The position numbers and the translations under genes are program-made. A stretch of DNA of 64,000 bases from Desmonostoc muscorum LEGE 12446 (GTDB lineage: Bacteria; Cyanobacteriota; Cyanobacteriia; Cyanobacteriales; Nostocaceae): assembly GCF_015207005.2 (NCBI RefSeq), contig NZ_JADEXS020000001.1:744001-808000 (forward strand). Reading direction: 5' to 3'. The notes beneath the pieces are model-generated. The model was not told the origin of the DNA. It did not search any database and saw nothing but the letters and a program-made list of their open reading frames with translations. Below, piece after piece: positions 27,586 to 35,770 of the stretch; position 1 is the first letter of the stretch; every line of letters begins with the position of its first letter.

Positions 27586-27894
27586 ATGGAAGATGGATTC
27601 GAGAGACTAAATCACGATGAAGTTGTGTCTATAGAACCAGACACTTTTAATAAGCTAAATATTGCTAAAACTTTTAAAGTTCGTGATTTGATTACAGCAA
27701 TTAAGGAATATATTGGAGCAGAGGATACAAATGAAGTAGATTTGTATACCCAAGGTTTAAATTGTGAAGTTTTGCAATTTAGTACTCAGGGATGGAAAAA
27801 AGGAAAAGTCAGACTTGCTTTAGAATTTTGTCCTGAGGGTTCTGAATCACCACTTGATGAAATTTTTCAAAAGCTCAAACAAGTGGAAAACTAA
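27586..27894 (+). CDS. KGK-domain protein, 102 aa
   Basis: A small cyanobacterial protein containing FKVRDLITAIKEYI and STQGWKKGKVRLALEFCPE. The GWKKGKVRL string is the KGK motif that names the family. No function is established. A good binding site (AGGAGATTTTT) precedes the ATG. It is followed by a strong hairpin at 27911. Confidence 0.85.
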   Translation: MEDGFERLNHDEVVSIEPDTFNKLNIAKTFKVRDLITAIKEYIGAEDTNEVDLYTQGLNCEVLQFSTQGWKKGKVRLALEFCPEGSESPLDEIFQKLKQVEN

Positions 27895-27910
27895 TATCCA
27901 ATTAGCACAA

Positions 27911-27941
27911 GATCCCCGACTTCTTAAAGAAGTCGAGGATC
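27911..27941 (+). terminator. Hairpin downstream of the KGK gene
   Basis: GATCCCCGACTTCTT pairs with AAGAAGTCGAGGATC with one mismatch and a tiny loop. The same palindrome type is common in Nostoc genomes, so it may be a dispersed repeat used as a terminator. Confidence 0.6.
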
Positions 27942-27979
27942 TGAGCCTCTCGATGTTTGCAAATAAAATAAGATGTGCT

Positions 27980-28006
27980 GAATTGCTATCAAAATTCATT
28001 AATAAA
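27980..28006. repeat. Direct repeat flanking a Uma2 gene (5' copy)
   Basis: GAATTGCTATCAAAATTCAT lies upstream of the Uma2 gene and recurs just after its stop at 28825 and again at 28902. Confidence 0.75.
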
Positions 28007-28040
28007 GATGCATTAATAACTGAAAAACGGTAAATCTATC

Positions 28041-28826
28041 ATGCTAAATTACGATCCATTAGCTTGTTTGCCCTCATCTGAGGAACTGCCAGACTCTGAC
28101 GATACGCCAGTGGATAATGAATTACAAGATTTAATTCCCGGTTTACTTAAAGCGCTTCTGGCGATCGCTTGGGCAGAACGCATGGATTGGTATTTTGGCG
28201 TAGATATGGGTATTTATTATGACCCAGACTTACCAGCAATAGTCCCAGATGGGTTTTTGAGTCTGGGCGTTGAGCGATTTTATCATGAAGACCTCCGTCT
28301 TAGTTATGTGCTTTGGGAAGAAAGGAGAGTACCAGTATTAGCGCTAGAAGTAGTATCTCAAAAATATCGTGGTGAGTACTCTACTAAAAAAACAGAGTAT
28401 GCGAAATTAGGGATTTTATATTATGTAGTCTACAATCCGAATCGTCGCCGAAAGCCACGGTTGGAAATATACAAATTAATTAATGGTGGTTACACTGCAT
28501 TAGAAGATAGTAATCCCGTTTGGCTACCAGAGATTGGTTTAGGAATTGGCATGGAACGGGGAACTTATCTAGGCATTCCTCGCCAGTGGTTGTATTGGTA
28601 TAACCAGCAAGGGGAAAAGCTTTTAACACCAGAAGAAGACGCAAAACTCGCTAAACAAGAAACCCAGCAAGCAAAACAAGAAGCGCAGCAAGCACAGCAA
28701 GAAGCGCAGCAAGCAAAACAAGAAGCGCAACAAGCACAGCAAGAAGCTCAACAAGCACGACGACGTGCTGAATTATTAGCAGAACAGTTGCGATCCCTCG
28801 GCATAGATCCTGATTCTCTCACCTGA
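28041..28826 (+). CDS. Uma2 family protein with coiled-coil tail
   Basis: A 261-residue protein. The nuclease-like core holds MDWYFGVDMGIYYDPDLPAI, VPDGFLSLGVER and VLALEVVSQKYRGEYSTKK. Its D...ExxS...K arrangement fits the PD-(D/E)XK fold. The C-terminus (from about residue 200) is a heptad-like coiled coil of QQAKQEA/QQAQQEA units, ending AEQLRSLGIDPDSLT. A close paralogue is at 49626. The function is unknown, possibly linked to mobile elements. Direct repeats and partial copies of its 3' end surround it. Confidence 0.88.
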   Translation: MLNYDPLACLPSSEELPDSDDTPVDNELQDLIPGLLKALLAIAWAERMDWYFGVDMGIYYDPDLPAIVPDGFLSLGVERFYHEDLRLSYVLWEERRVPVLALEVVSQKYRGEYSTKKTEYAKLGILYYVVYNPNRRRKPRLEIYKLINGGYTALEDSNPVWLPEIGLGIGMERGTYLGIPRQWLYWYNQQGEKLLTPEEDAKLAKQETQQAKQEAQQAQQEAQQAKQEAQQAQQEAQQARRRAELLAEQLRSLGIDPDSLT

Positions 28827-29060
28827 ATTGCTATCAAAATTCATTTATAAAATTACGAGAACGGTTGCGATCGCTTGGCATAGATCCTGATTCTCTCACC
28901 TGAATTGCTCTCAAAATTCATTAATGAAATAAAGCATAACAATTGCGTAGACGCATTAGCGAAGCGGTAGCGACGTTCGCGCAGCGTCTCGCAGAGAAGG
29001 AGCGTCAGCGGCTTGTCGTTAGACATCGCTCGGTGTAGATCCTGATTATCTCATTTGAAA
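28781..29060. repeat. Partial duplications of the Uma2 3' end
   Basis: The last codons and following bases of the Uma2 gene (28781-28847) are repeated at 28858-28923 ('catagatcctgattctctca') and again, shorter and diverged, at 29028-29059. Between the second and third copies lies a block of GC-rich dispersed repeats (28950-29027). Confidence 0.75.
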
Positions 29061-29096
29061 AAGGGAGCAAAGACGCAATAAATCCCATAATCACGA

Positions 29097-29162
29097 AGAC
29101 GCGATAAATCGCCGTCTTTACAAAGGAATGATTATTGTAGAGACGGCGATTTATCGCGTCTC
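29097..29162. repeat. Palindromic element, copy 2
   Basis: AGACGCGATAAATCGCCGTC at the left and GACGGCGATTTATCGCGTC at the right, reverse orientation of the element at 13019. The ATG that opens the minisatellite frame is inside it. Confidence 0.75.
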
Positions 29163-29532
29163 TTGCCTTAACCGAACAACATTGCGAGGTTCACGAATGA
29201 AGCTCCGAGGTTCATTAACGGAGTTCAAAGACTCATTCACGAGTATAAAAGACTCGTCCACGAATATCAAAGACTCATTCACGAGTATCAAAGACTCATT
29301 CACGAGTATCAAAGACTCATTCACGAGTATAAAAGACTCGTCCACGAATATCAAAGACTCTCGCGCGAATATCAAAGACTCTCGCGTGAATATCAAAGAC
29401 TCGTCCACGAATATCAAAGACTCATTCACGAGTATCAAAGACTCATTCACGAGTATCAAAGACTCATTCACGAGTATCAAAGACTCGTCCACGACTATTA
29501 AAGACTCATTACAGCAATTTTCATTTATTTAG
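29128..29532 (+). CDS. Hypothetical frame made of 21-bp tandem repeats
   Basis: A 134-codon frame whose body is fourteen KDS-containing heptapeptides such as SIKDSFT, NIKDSST and NIKDSRA, preceded by two degenerate RGS units. The start lies inside a palindromic element and no binding site is seen; an ATG at 29197 could also serve. The minus strand is also open across it (NESLILV repeats). It may be a coding repeat protein or just a non-coding minisatellite with a period divisible by three. I cannot decide. Confidence 0.3.
   Translation: MIIVETAIYRVSCLNRTTLRGSRMKLRGSLTEFKDSFTSIKDSSTNIKDSFTSIKDSFTSIKDSFTSIKDSSTNIKDSRANIKDSRVNIKDSSTNIKDSFTSIKDSFTSIKDSFTSIKDSSTTIKDSLQQFSFI
29226..29513. repeat. 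21-bp minisatellite, about 14 units
   Basis: Units follow 'atcaaagactcattcacgag' with three main variants: CATTCACGAGT, CGTCCACGAAT and CTCGCGCGAAT. The period is exactly 21 bases throughout, with no spacers. Confidence 0.95.
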
Positions 29533-29595
29533 AAAACACTCTCGCGTTCTTCTTTGCGCCTTTGTGTGAGATAAAAAATCTTTTGGTGCTAGTAA

Positions 29596-29892
29596 TTACG
29601 AATTACGCATTACCCTATCAAGACTTGCACTCACACTTTCAGCATCCGGTGACTTCAATCGCTGCAAAATCTCTAAAGCTGGTTGCAAATAGGATATCGC
29701 TTTAGTGTATTCACCCTGCTGTTCTGCCAAATGTCCTAACCACCACAGAGTATTTGCTTTGCCTTTGGCATTACCAACGCGTTCATTTATTTCCAAAGAC
29801 TGATTGAAAAGTGCGATCGCTTCATCCACATTCCCTTTGTTGGCGTAGAGAATTGCCAGTTGGTGCAACGTCACCGCTTTCCCTTGGACATT
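29596..29892 (-). pseudogene. Tandem duplicate of the TPR gene's last 297 bp
   Basis: Right after the stop of the large TPR gene the frame resumes as NVQGKAVTLHQLAIL, runs 98 residues and ends RVMRNS and a stop. It matches the last 98 residues of the large gene, which end RVMGNS and a stop, with the same length (297 bases) and about 83 percent identity by eye. It can be translated only after a stop codon or from an internal GTG at 29874. It is probably a non-functional duplicate, though expression as a 92-residue TPR fragment cannot be excluded. Confidence 0.75.
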
Positions 29893-32800
29893 TTACGAAT
29901 TACCCATTACCCTATCAAGACTTGCACGCACACCTTCAGCATCCGGTGACTTCAATCGCTGCAAAATCTCTAAAGCTGGTTGCAAATAGGATATCGCCCT
30001 AGTGTATTCACCCTGCTGTTCTGCCAAACCTCCTAACCACCAAAGATTCATTGCTTTGCCTTGGACATTACCAATACGTTCATTTATTTCCGAAGACTGA
30101 TTGAAAAGCGCGATCGCGTCTTTGACTTTTCCCAAGTTGGCATAGAGAATCGCTAGTTGGTGCAATACCGCCGCTTCGCCTTGAACATCACCAATGCATT
30201 TCATAATTTCTAAAGACTGATTGAAAAGTGCAATCGCTTTTTCGATATTTCCTTTCTTCACGTAGAAAATTGCTAGTTGGTACAACGTCGCTGCTTTTCC
30301 TCGGAGATCACCAATGCGTTCTTTTAGTTCCAAAGATTGGTTCAAGAGTGCGATCGCTTCATCCACATCTCCCTGATTACCATAGATACGTCCTAATTCA
30401 TGCAAAGTCGCTGCTTTTCCTTTAATATCGCCAATGCGTTCTTTTAGCTCTAAAGATTGGTTCAAGAGTGCGATTGCTTGATCAACTTCCCCTTTGATGG
30501 CGTAGATACGTCCTAATTCATGCAAAGTTGCTGTTTTACCTTGAAGATCACCAATAGGTTCATCAATTTCAAGGACTTGCTTGTAAAGTGCGAGCGCTTG
30601 ATCAACTTCCCCTTTATTGGCGTAGATCATTCCCAGTTGGTGCAACGTCGCTGCTTTGCCTTCGACATCACCAATGCGTTCATTTATTTCCCAAGACTGA
30701 TTGTAGAGTGCGAGCGCTTGATCCACTTCCCCTTTGATGGTGTAGATATCTGCAAGTTGGTGCAACGTCGCCGCTTTTTGTTGTTCGTCCTTTGGAGGAC
30801 AAAGATTTAGAACTTGATGATAATGTGCTAATGCTTTATTAAGTTCACCCAGTTCTTTTTCAGATGTAGCTAGTTCGTGCAAAATACCATAGTTTTCAAC
30901 AACTTCTAAGGTAATTCGACAAACTTCAACAGCTTCTCGATAGCGACTACCTTTTACCCATTGTCTTGTTAAAGCAGTTGCAATTTTTCCCGCAATTTCT
31001 CCATCCTTCCCCAACAACGCCAAACGATGAATTTCTAAAATTTGTGCTTCCGTAGAACTTTCCGCCTCTTCCCACCACAGACGATACAAAATTTGTGCAG
31101 CTTGTTTATGCAACTCTTCACCCTTGGGGTTTTCTGGAAACTCTAGCAACGGTGACAAAATCCGGGGAACACGATACAACCTCTCTGTGTTGTTGGTGAG
31201 GGTAACTTCCAACAAACCCAAAATTTCAGCGCGTTGAATATGACTTTCCCAACTTGAGATATCCTCACAAATCGTGTCAATAGCAGCTAGAGGAACAGGT
31301 AACTCATACACCAACAACTTCCCCAGCATTTGACGCAAAGCTGGAGTTTGCTGCTTCAGCAATTCCTGTGCCAAAATATCCTCACGAAATTCCTTTTCCT
31401 TATCTGCCATCTTTTGCAGAATCATCTCAACTCCCCTCTCGGCTTCTGGCGACATCGGGGAATTTTGCAAAATCTTATCTAACCATTCCAACAGCCGAGG
31501 ATTTCCATCAGCTGCTTTTTTGGCACGTTCGGGCAAATCTGGCTGAAATTGCCAACTGCCATTAAACGAATCCAGACGATTATACTTTTTAATTAAATCT
31601 GCCCCACCCAAAGCCCCCAGAGGTTCGCGGTACAGACGATGATTCAGTTCCGACAAAGTGAAATTGTAGCGACAGGTAATAATTACCTTGTGGGGAAGTT
31701 GGGAATTTTGCATCGCCTTCAGCAACGCCAGCAGTACATCCACAACTTGTGGTTGCAAGACATAAACCCCATTTCGTAATTCCAAATTAGCCTCAAAGTC
31801 ATCCAGCACAAAGGCAAAGCGCTGTTCTTTGGTATTCAGTCCTTCAGTGAAAAACTTGGTGAGGCGCTGCATCAAGGGTAACTTGCCATTGAGAATTTCA
31901 TGCCCCCGTTCCGAGGTACATTGTTCAGCAAGGGTTTTGAGCAGTTTGTCCTCATCCAGTTGCCGAAAGTTCACCAGCCTGTGATAGCCAACCATCCTTT
32001 CCAGAAGTCGCGCTGTCACAGTACTCTTACCCACACCCCCCAGTCCGTGAATTAGTACCCCTAATGAAGTGCGAATTGCTTTGAGACAACGTTGCAAAGT
32101 CCGCCGTCTCCCAACAAACTCAGAGGGTTTCGCCACCCGCACCAGTTGGGTATCGGGATCTAAAAACAGATCATAAGCAGGTTCCGGCGCAGAAGGTGGC
32201 ACATCTCCCAACACTTCCACCAACGCACCGGGACATTCTCCCTGGACATATAACCGTAACAAATGCCAGTCACGCACTTTCTGTTTAAACAACTGCTGGT
32301 AAGTGCTAGCGAGTGCTTCAGCTAATTGATATCCGGCAGCCAATTTGCCGTATAGGTGGGCGGCGGCGGCTGTAGCTGTCCGATCTTCCACAGGCCGCCC
32401 CCAACTTAAAACCGCGATCGCCCCCTGTGCAATAAGTGCCTCAGCCATTGAAGGGACAGCCCCTTTATCTGGTGCTTGTCCAGTCCGACACCCAGATAAA
32501 AACACCAACTTGGGAAAGCGAAACCGGAAGACTTCCGCAAGTTCTGCGGCTGTGGTTTCGTGGCGATCGCCGATTTCCGTCTCAGTGATAAAGTAAGGCG
32601 TGTAAGGTGCTTCATCTTTAATTGAGGCGTGTCCTGTGAGGTGAAACACATCAAAGTCATTAAAATAGCGACTCCACACCTTACCCAACTCGCTAACGCA
32701 ACCGCTTTCTTCCACCCGCAAATCTAAAGCAAAATCTCGCGTATCTGCCAGAATTCTCGCTTCTTCCTGTTCAAACTCTAACTTTGGTTGCACATCTTCC

Positions 32801-33243
32801 GGATCGGTTGCCATAAACAATACTCGCAATTGTCGTGGTTCCACAGAAAAGCCTGCCGTTTCTTTCTCAATCCAGCGCAGAGGTAAAACCACTGGATTAA
32901 CCCGCTTGACCAAAAAATCCTCACCATCATGCAGCACTTCCCAAGGTAGATGTGCCAATTTTTGCTCAGTATCAATGGCAATTACCAACCCCTCACCGCG
33001 ACAGTTAGCAATTCCTCGACTCAACCACCGTCCATCCCCATCCAACCAAAAAAATAACTGCTGCCCGATTCCTGGTAAATTGGGCAGCAGTTTATAGTAA
33101 TCTCGTTCACCTTGCTTAAGGAAATCAGCGATTTCTGCTAATTTCAGACGACGTGATTCATAGTGCTTTATTTGAGGTAGCCAATACCTGAGTTCAACTG
33201 TTTCCTGCGTACTTTCCCGAAGTTGAATGCGGATAGTTTGCAC
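29893..33243 (-). CDS. CHAT protease / STAND-type NTPase / TPR protein
   Basis: A 1116-residue protein starting at a GTG. Residues about 130-340 form a CHAT (caspase-like) peptidase with the catalytic pair H205 (FHLTGHA) and C252 (FLSGCRTG). Residues about 375-700 form an NTPase with Walker A GLGGVGKST (400-408), Walker B FVLDDFE (478-484) and a sensor-like IITCRYN. From about residue 770 come at least six TPR units of about 40 residues (LHQLGMIYANKGEVDQALAL type). This layout, an N-terminal effector, a STAND switch and a C-terminal ligand-sensing repeat, is typical of bacterial conflict or regulated cell-death proteins. It is coupled to the small gene upstream (1-base gap). Confidence 0.85.
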   Translation of the reverse strand: MQTIRIQLRESTQETVELRYWLPQIKHYESRRLKLAEIADFLKQGERDYYKLLPNLPGIGQQLFFWLDGDGRWLSRGIANCRGEGLVIAIDTEQKLAHLPWEVLHDGEDFLVKRVNPVVLPLRWIEKETAGFSVEPRQLRVLFMATDPEDVQPKLEFEQEEARILADTRDFALDLRVEESGCVSELGKVWSRYFNDFDVFHLTGHASIKDEAPYTPYFITETEIGDRHETTAAELAEVFRFRFPKLVFLSGCRTGQAPDKGAVPSMAEALIAQGAIAVLSWGRPVEDRTATAAAAHLYGKLAAGYQLAEALASTYQQLFKQKVRDWHLLRLYVQGECPGALVEVLGDVPPSAPEPAYDLFLDPDTQLVRVAKPSEFVGRRRTLQRCLKAIRTSLGVLIHGLGGVGKSTVTARLLERMVGYHRLVNFRQLDEDKLLKTLAEQCTSERGHEILNGKLPLMQRLTKFFTEGLNTKEQRFAFVLDDFEANLELRNGVYVLQPQVVDVLLALLKAMQNSQLPHKVIITCRYNFTLSELNHRLYREPLGALGGADLIKKYNRLDSFNGSWQFQPDLPERAKKAADGNPRLLEWLDKILQNSPMSPEAERGVEMILQKMADKEKEFREDILAQELLKQQTPALRQMLGKLLVYELPVPLAAIDTICEDISSWESHIQRAEILGLLEVTLTNNTERLYRVPRILSPLLEFPENPKGEELHKQAAQILYRLWWEEAESSTEAQILEIHRLALLGKDGEIAGKIATALTRQWVKGSRYREAVEVCRITLEVVENYGILHELATSEKELGELNKALAHYHQVLNLCPPKDEQQKAATLHQLADIYTIKGEVDQALALYNQSWEINERIGDVEGKAATLHQLGMIYANKGEVDQALALYKQVLEIDEPIGDLQGKTATLHELGRIYAIKGEVDQAIALLNQSLELKERIGDIKGKAATLHELGRIYGNQGDVDEAIALLNQSLELKERIGDLRGKAATLYQLAIFYVKKGNIEKAIALFNQSLEIMKCIGDVQGEAAVLHQLAILYANLGKVKDAIALFNQSSEINERIGNVQGKAMNLWWLGGLAEQQGEYTRAISYLQPALEILQRLKSPDAEGVRASLDRVMGNS

Positions 33244-33244
33244 T

Positions 33245-33571
33245 TTATTTGCTGAGAGATTTGAGGATTTCCGTGATTTCCTCTAGAGTAGCATCTTCAA
33301 GTAAAATCCTGTTTCCCGTATCAGGGTCAAGAATTACCACATCAAATTGCTTCCCTGGATGGGATTTATGCCATTCTTGATACCATTTGCGGATTTGTTC
33401 AGCTAAAGCCGCAACACCACCCACAATGCCAACAACGGTAGCAATAGCTGCCAGAGTTCCCTCTTTTTGAGTTTGTACTTCATAGCTTCCCGATATTCCG
33501 GGAATTTCTAGCAATGCTTCGGCTGCTGTTGGTGCGTCTTCGCCTTCGATTCCGATTTGAATTTGTGGCAT
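33245..33571 (-). CDS. Small partner of the CHAT-NTPase, possibly EACC1-like
   Basis: The ATG at 33571 gives 108 residues (MPQIQIGIEGEDAPTAAEAL); a TTG eight codons upstream is also open. The N-terminus is beta/alpha with LLEIPGISGSYEVQ, then a hydrophobic segment LAAIATVVGIVGGVAALAEQ, then an amphipathic tail with DVVILDPDTGNRI. The layout resembles the effector-associated constant component EACC1 described in NTPase-based conflict systems. That link is from memory and not certain. It ends one base before the CHAT gene starts, so the two are almost surely translated together. Confidence 0.55.
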   Translation of the reverse strand: MPQIQIGIEGEDAPTAAEALLEIPGISGSYEVQTQKEGTLAAIATVVGIVGGVAALAEQIRKWYQEWHKSHPGKQFDVVILDPDTGNRILLEDATLEEITEILKSLSK

Positions 33572-33740
33572 AAGGTTATCTGTGAATTTATCCAAGATTC
33601 TGTATATTATGCGTTGAATTAGGGATAAGGTTCACGCACAGAAGCAGAGAGAATTGCAAAATTATTCACTTGATGTTGCAAGAATTGCCTAAAATAAGGC
33701 AACAAACTCAAACCTGGAAACCCAAATTGAATCTGACCAA

Positions 33741-33771
33741 TTACGAATTACGAATTACGAATTACGAATTA
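33741..33771. repeat. (TTACGAA)n heptamer repeat
   Basis: Four tandem copies upstream of tilS. Confidence 0.85.
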
Positions 33772-33789
33772 GTATGAGAAGTTCTAAAA

Positions 33790-34851
33790 ATGGTATGGAC
33801 TCCTCTACACGCAAAAATCCATCGCACAATGCGATCGCGCCATTTATTTGAGCGCAACCAACGGCTATTAGTCGCTGTCTCCGGTGGACAAGATTCTTTA
33901 TGCTTAATAAAATTACTTTTAGATTTACAATCCAAATGGGGATGGGATTTAAGTATTGCCCACTGCGATCATCGCTGGCGTCCTGACTCCCAAGCTAATG
34001 CTAATCACGTAGAAAACTTAGCTAAAACTTGGGGTATATCCTTTCATTTAGAAACAGCCAACGAACCGATAAATAGTGAAGCTGCTGCACGCGATTGGCG
34101 GTATGAAGCTTTAAGTGCGATCGCCCAAGCAAATAATTATCAATATATCGTTACAGGACACACCGCCAGCGATCGCGCCGAAACTCTCCTCTACAACTTA
34201 ATTCGCGGTACTGGTGCCGATGGCTTGCAAGCCCTGACTTGGCAACGTCCCCTAACTACAGGCATTATGCTAGTGCGTCCACTTTTAGAAATTACTCGCG
34301 CCCAAACACAGCAATTTTGTCAAGAATTTAAATTGCCGATTTGGGAAGATTCCACCAATCAAGATTTAAAATACGCCCGCAATCGCATTCGCCAAGAGCT
34401 AATACCATATTTACAAGAAAATTTCAACCCCCAAGTAGAATCCGCCTTAGCCCAAACGGCAGAACTTCTCCAAGCCGAAGTAGAATATTTGGAAAAAGCC
34501 GCCCAGCAGTTACGGGAAGAGGCATTGGGCATGGGTGAGAATGAAAAATTACCTCTTTATCCTCTGCTCCCTGCTAAGAGTTCCCCTGCTTTATCCTCAT
34601 CTCCCCTACTCCCCACTCCCCACTCCCCACTCCCTTTACGCTTGAATCGTCGGGTATTGCAGAAAGCACCACTGGCGTTGCAACGTCGCGTGATGCGTCA
34701 GGTGTTGCAGCAAATACTGACTGAGGCACCTGGTTTTGAACACATTGAAAAATTAACGGCTTTAATTACAGCGCCCAACCGATCGCAAACCGATCCATTT
34801 CCTGGTGGTGCGATCGCTCAAGTACAAGGCGATTGGATCTGTTTGAAATAG
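33790..34851 (+). CDS. tilS: tRNA(Ile)-lysidine synthase
   Basis: TilS converts C34 of the tRNA-Ile(CAU) anticodon to lysidine using ATP, so that AUA is read as Ile. The 353-residue protein has the PP-loop SGGQDSLCLIK near residue 32 and the family strings DHRWRPDS, GHTASDRAETLLYNLIRGTG and DSTNQDLKYARNRIR. The region about residues 245-285 is a Ser/Pro-rich loop partly coded by a CCCCACT repeat (34600-34630). The C-terminal domain is short but present (GGAIAQVQGDW). Confidence 0.93.
   Translation: MVWTPLHAKIHRTMRSRHLFERNQRLLVAVSGGQDSLCLIKLLLDLQSKWGWDLSIAHCDHRWRPDSQANANHVENLAKTWGISFHLETANEPINSEAAARDWRYEALSAIAQANNYQYIVTGHTASDRAETLLYNLIRGTGADGLQALTWQRPLTTGIMLVRPLLEITRAQTQQFCQEFKLPIWEDSTNQDLKYARNRIRQELIPYLQENFNPQVESALAQTAELLQAEVEYLEKAAQQLREEALGMGENEKLPLYPLLPAKSSPALSSSPLLPTPHSPLPLRLNRRVLQKAPLALQRRVMRQVLQQILTEAPGFEHIEKLTALITAPNRSQTDPFPGGAIAQVQGDWICLK
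34570..34634. repeat. STRR repeat inside tilS
   Basis: CCCCTACTCCCCACTCCCCA followed by more CCCCACT units, translated as SSPLLPTPHSPLPL. It adds a loop between the catalytic and C-terminal domains. Confidence 0.75.
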
Positions 34852-34881
34852 TTATTTAAAGTCTTTTTGTTATCAGGGACA

Positions 34882-35181
34882 ATGCACATTATTAGTTTTA
34901 GAATCTTAAGAGAATATGCAGAAAAACATGCAGATTGCCAGGAAGTATTAAGCAATTGGTATAAAGTTGCCACTAAAGCTAAATGGTCAAATTTAGTTGA
35001 AGTACAGCAGGTTTTTCCTAAAGCTGAAGCTGTTGGGAATTTTACAGTTTTCAATATTAAAGGAAATAAATATCGCTTGATTGTTAGTATAGATTATGAA
35101 GGGCAGTTAATTTATATTAAGTATATCCTCACCCATGCGGAATACGATAAGGAGAACTGGAAAGATGACCCTTACTTTTAA
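34882..35181 (+). CDS. HigB-like toxin (RelE superfamily)
   Basis: The ATG at 34882 gives 99 residues (MHIISFRILREYAEKHADCQ). VFNIKGNKYRLIVSIDYEGQ and YIKYILTHAEYDKENWKDDP match HigB/RelE-type mRNA interferases. Such toxins cut mRNA at the ribosome and are held inactive by the partner antitoxin. The 3' end overlaps the next gene by 17 bases, the toxin-first order of higBA. Confidence 0.85.
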   Translation: MHIISFRILREYAEKHADCQEVLSNWYKVATKAKWSNLVEVQQVFPKAEAVGNFTVFNIKGNKYRLIVSIDYEGQLIYIKYILTHAEYDKENWKDDPYF

Positions 35182-35566
35182 TCCAGATAAATACAAGGAA
35201 TTATTAACAGCTTATCTTCCCAAATTGATAAGAACTGAAGCTGAAAATGATCAAGCTTTAAGGATAGTGGAAGATTTAATGCACCGGGAACGTACCCCAG
35301 AAGAAGACGAACTGTATCAGTTATTAATTACTTTAATTGAAAAATTTGAACAAGAATATTATCAGCCAAACCAGCAGAATAATCCTGTATCTATGTTGTT
35401 ATTTATTTTAGAGGAATCTGAGAGAAGTAGAGATGATTTAGTAGCGGTCTTAGGAACAGAAGATTTGGTTGATAATATTTTAAATGGACAACAGAAGATG
35501 GATAGAGAACAAGCGCATAAGCTGGGAGAGTTTTTTCATGTAGAATCTAGTTTATTTATGGAGTAA
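35165..35566 (+). CDS. HigA-like antitoxin with C-terminal helix-turn-helix
   Basis: The ATG at 35165 (MTLTFNPDKYKELLTAYLPK) is preceded by AAGGAGAACTGGAAAG. The 133-residue product is acidic in its N-terminal half. The second half, RSRDDLVAVLGTEDLVDNIL and REQAHKLGEFFHVESSLF, is an XRE-type helix-turn-helix as in HigA antitoxins. It should neutralise the neighbouring toxin and repress the operon. Confidence 0.85.
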   Translation: MTLTFNPDKYKELLTAYLPKLIRTEAENDQALRIVEDLMHRERTPEEDELYQLLITLIEKFEQEYYQPNQQNNPVSMLLFILEESERSRDDLVAVLGTEDLVDNILNGQQKMDREQAHKLGEFFHVESSLFME

Positions 35567-35770
35567 TAACTAAGCTCTTTCATTGCTAACAATCACCTCC
35601 AAGAAAGCGATCGCAGAGCAGGCAAGGCAATTAATTCAACCAGCTTATCTACAGGTCTCATACGAATTTCAAAAATGATTCCGACAGATGGATTCATACA
35701 ACCCAGATGCAGAAGGCAATTTTCAATCCAAAATCCAAAATGAGCCACTACCTTCAGCACTAGGCACTTT

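Noticed and set aside
29151..29492. 113-codon minus-strand NESLILV frame, or a CRISPR-like array
   Set aside because: It is the complement of the 21-bp minisatellite. The units abut with no unique spacers and lack a CRISPR repeat length, so it is not a CRISPR array.
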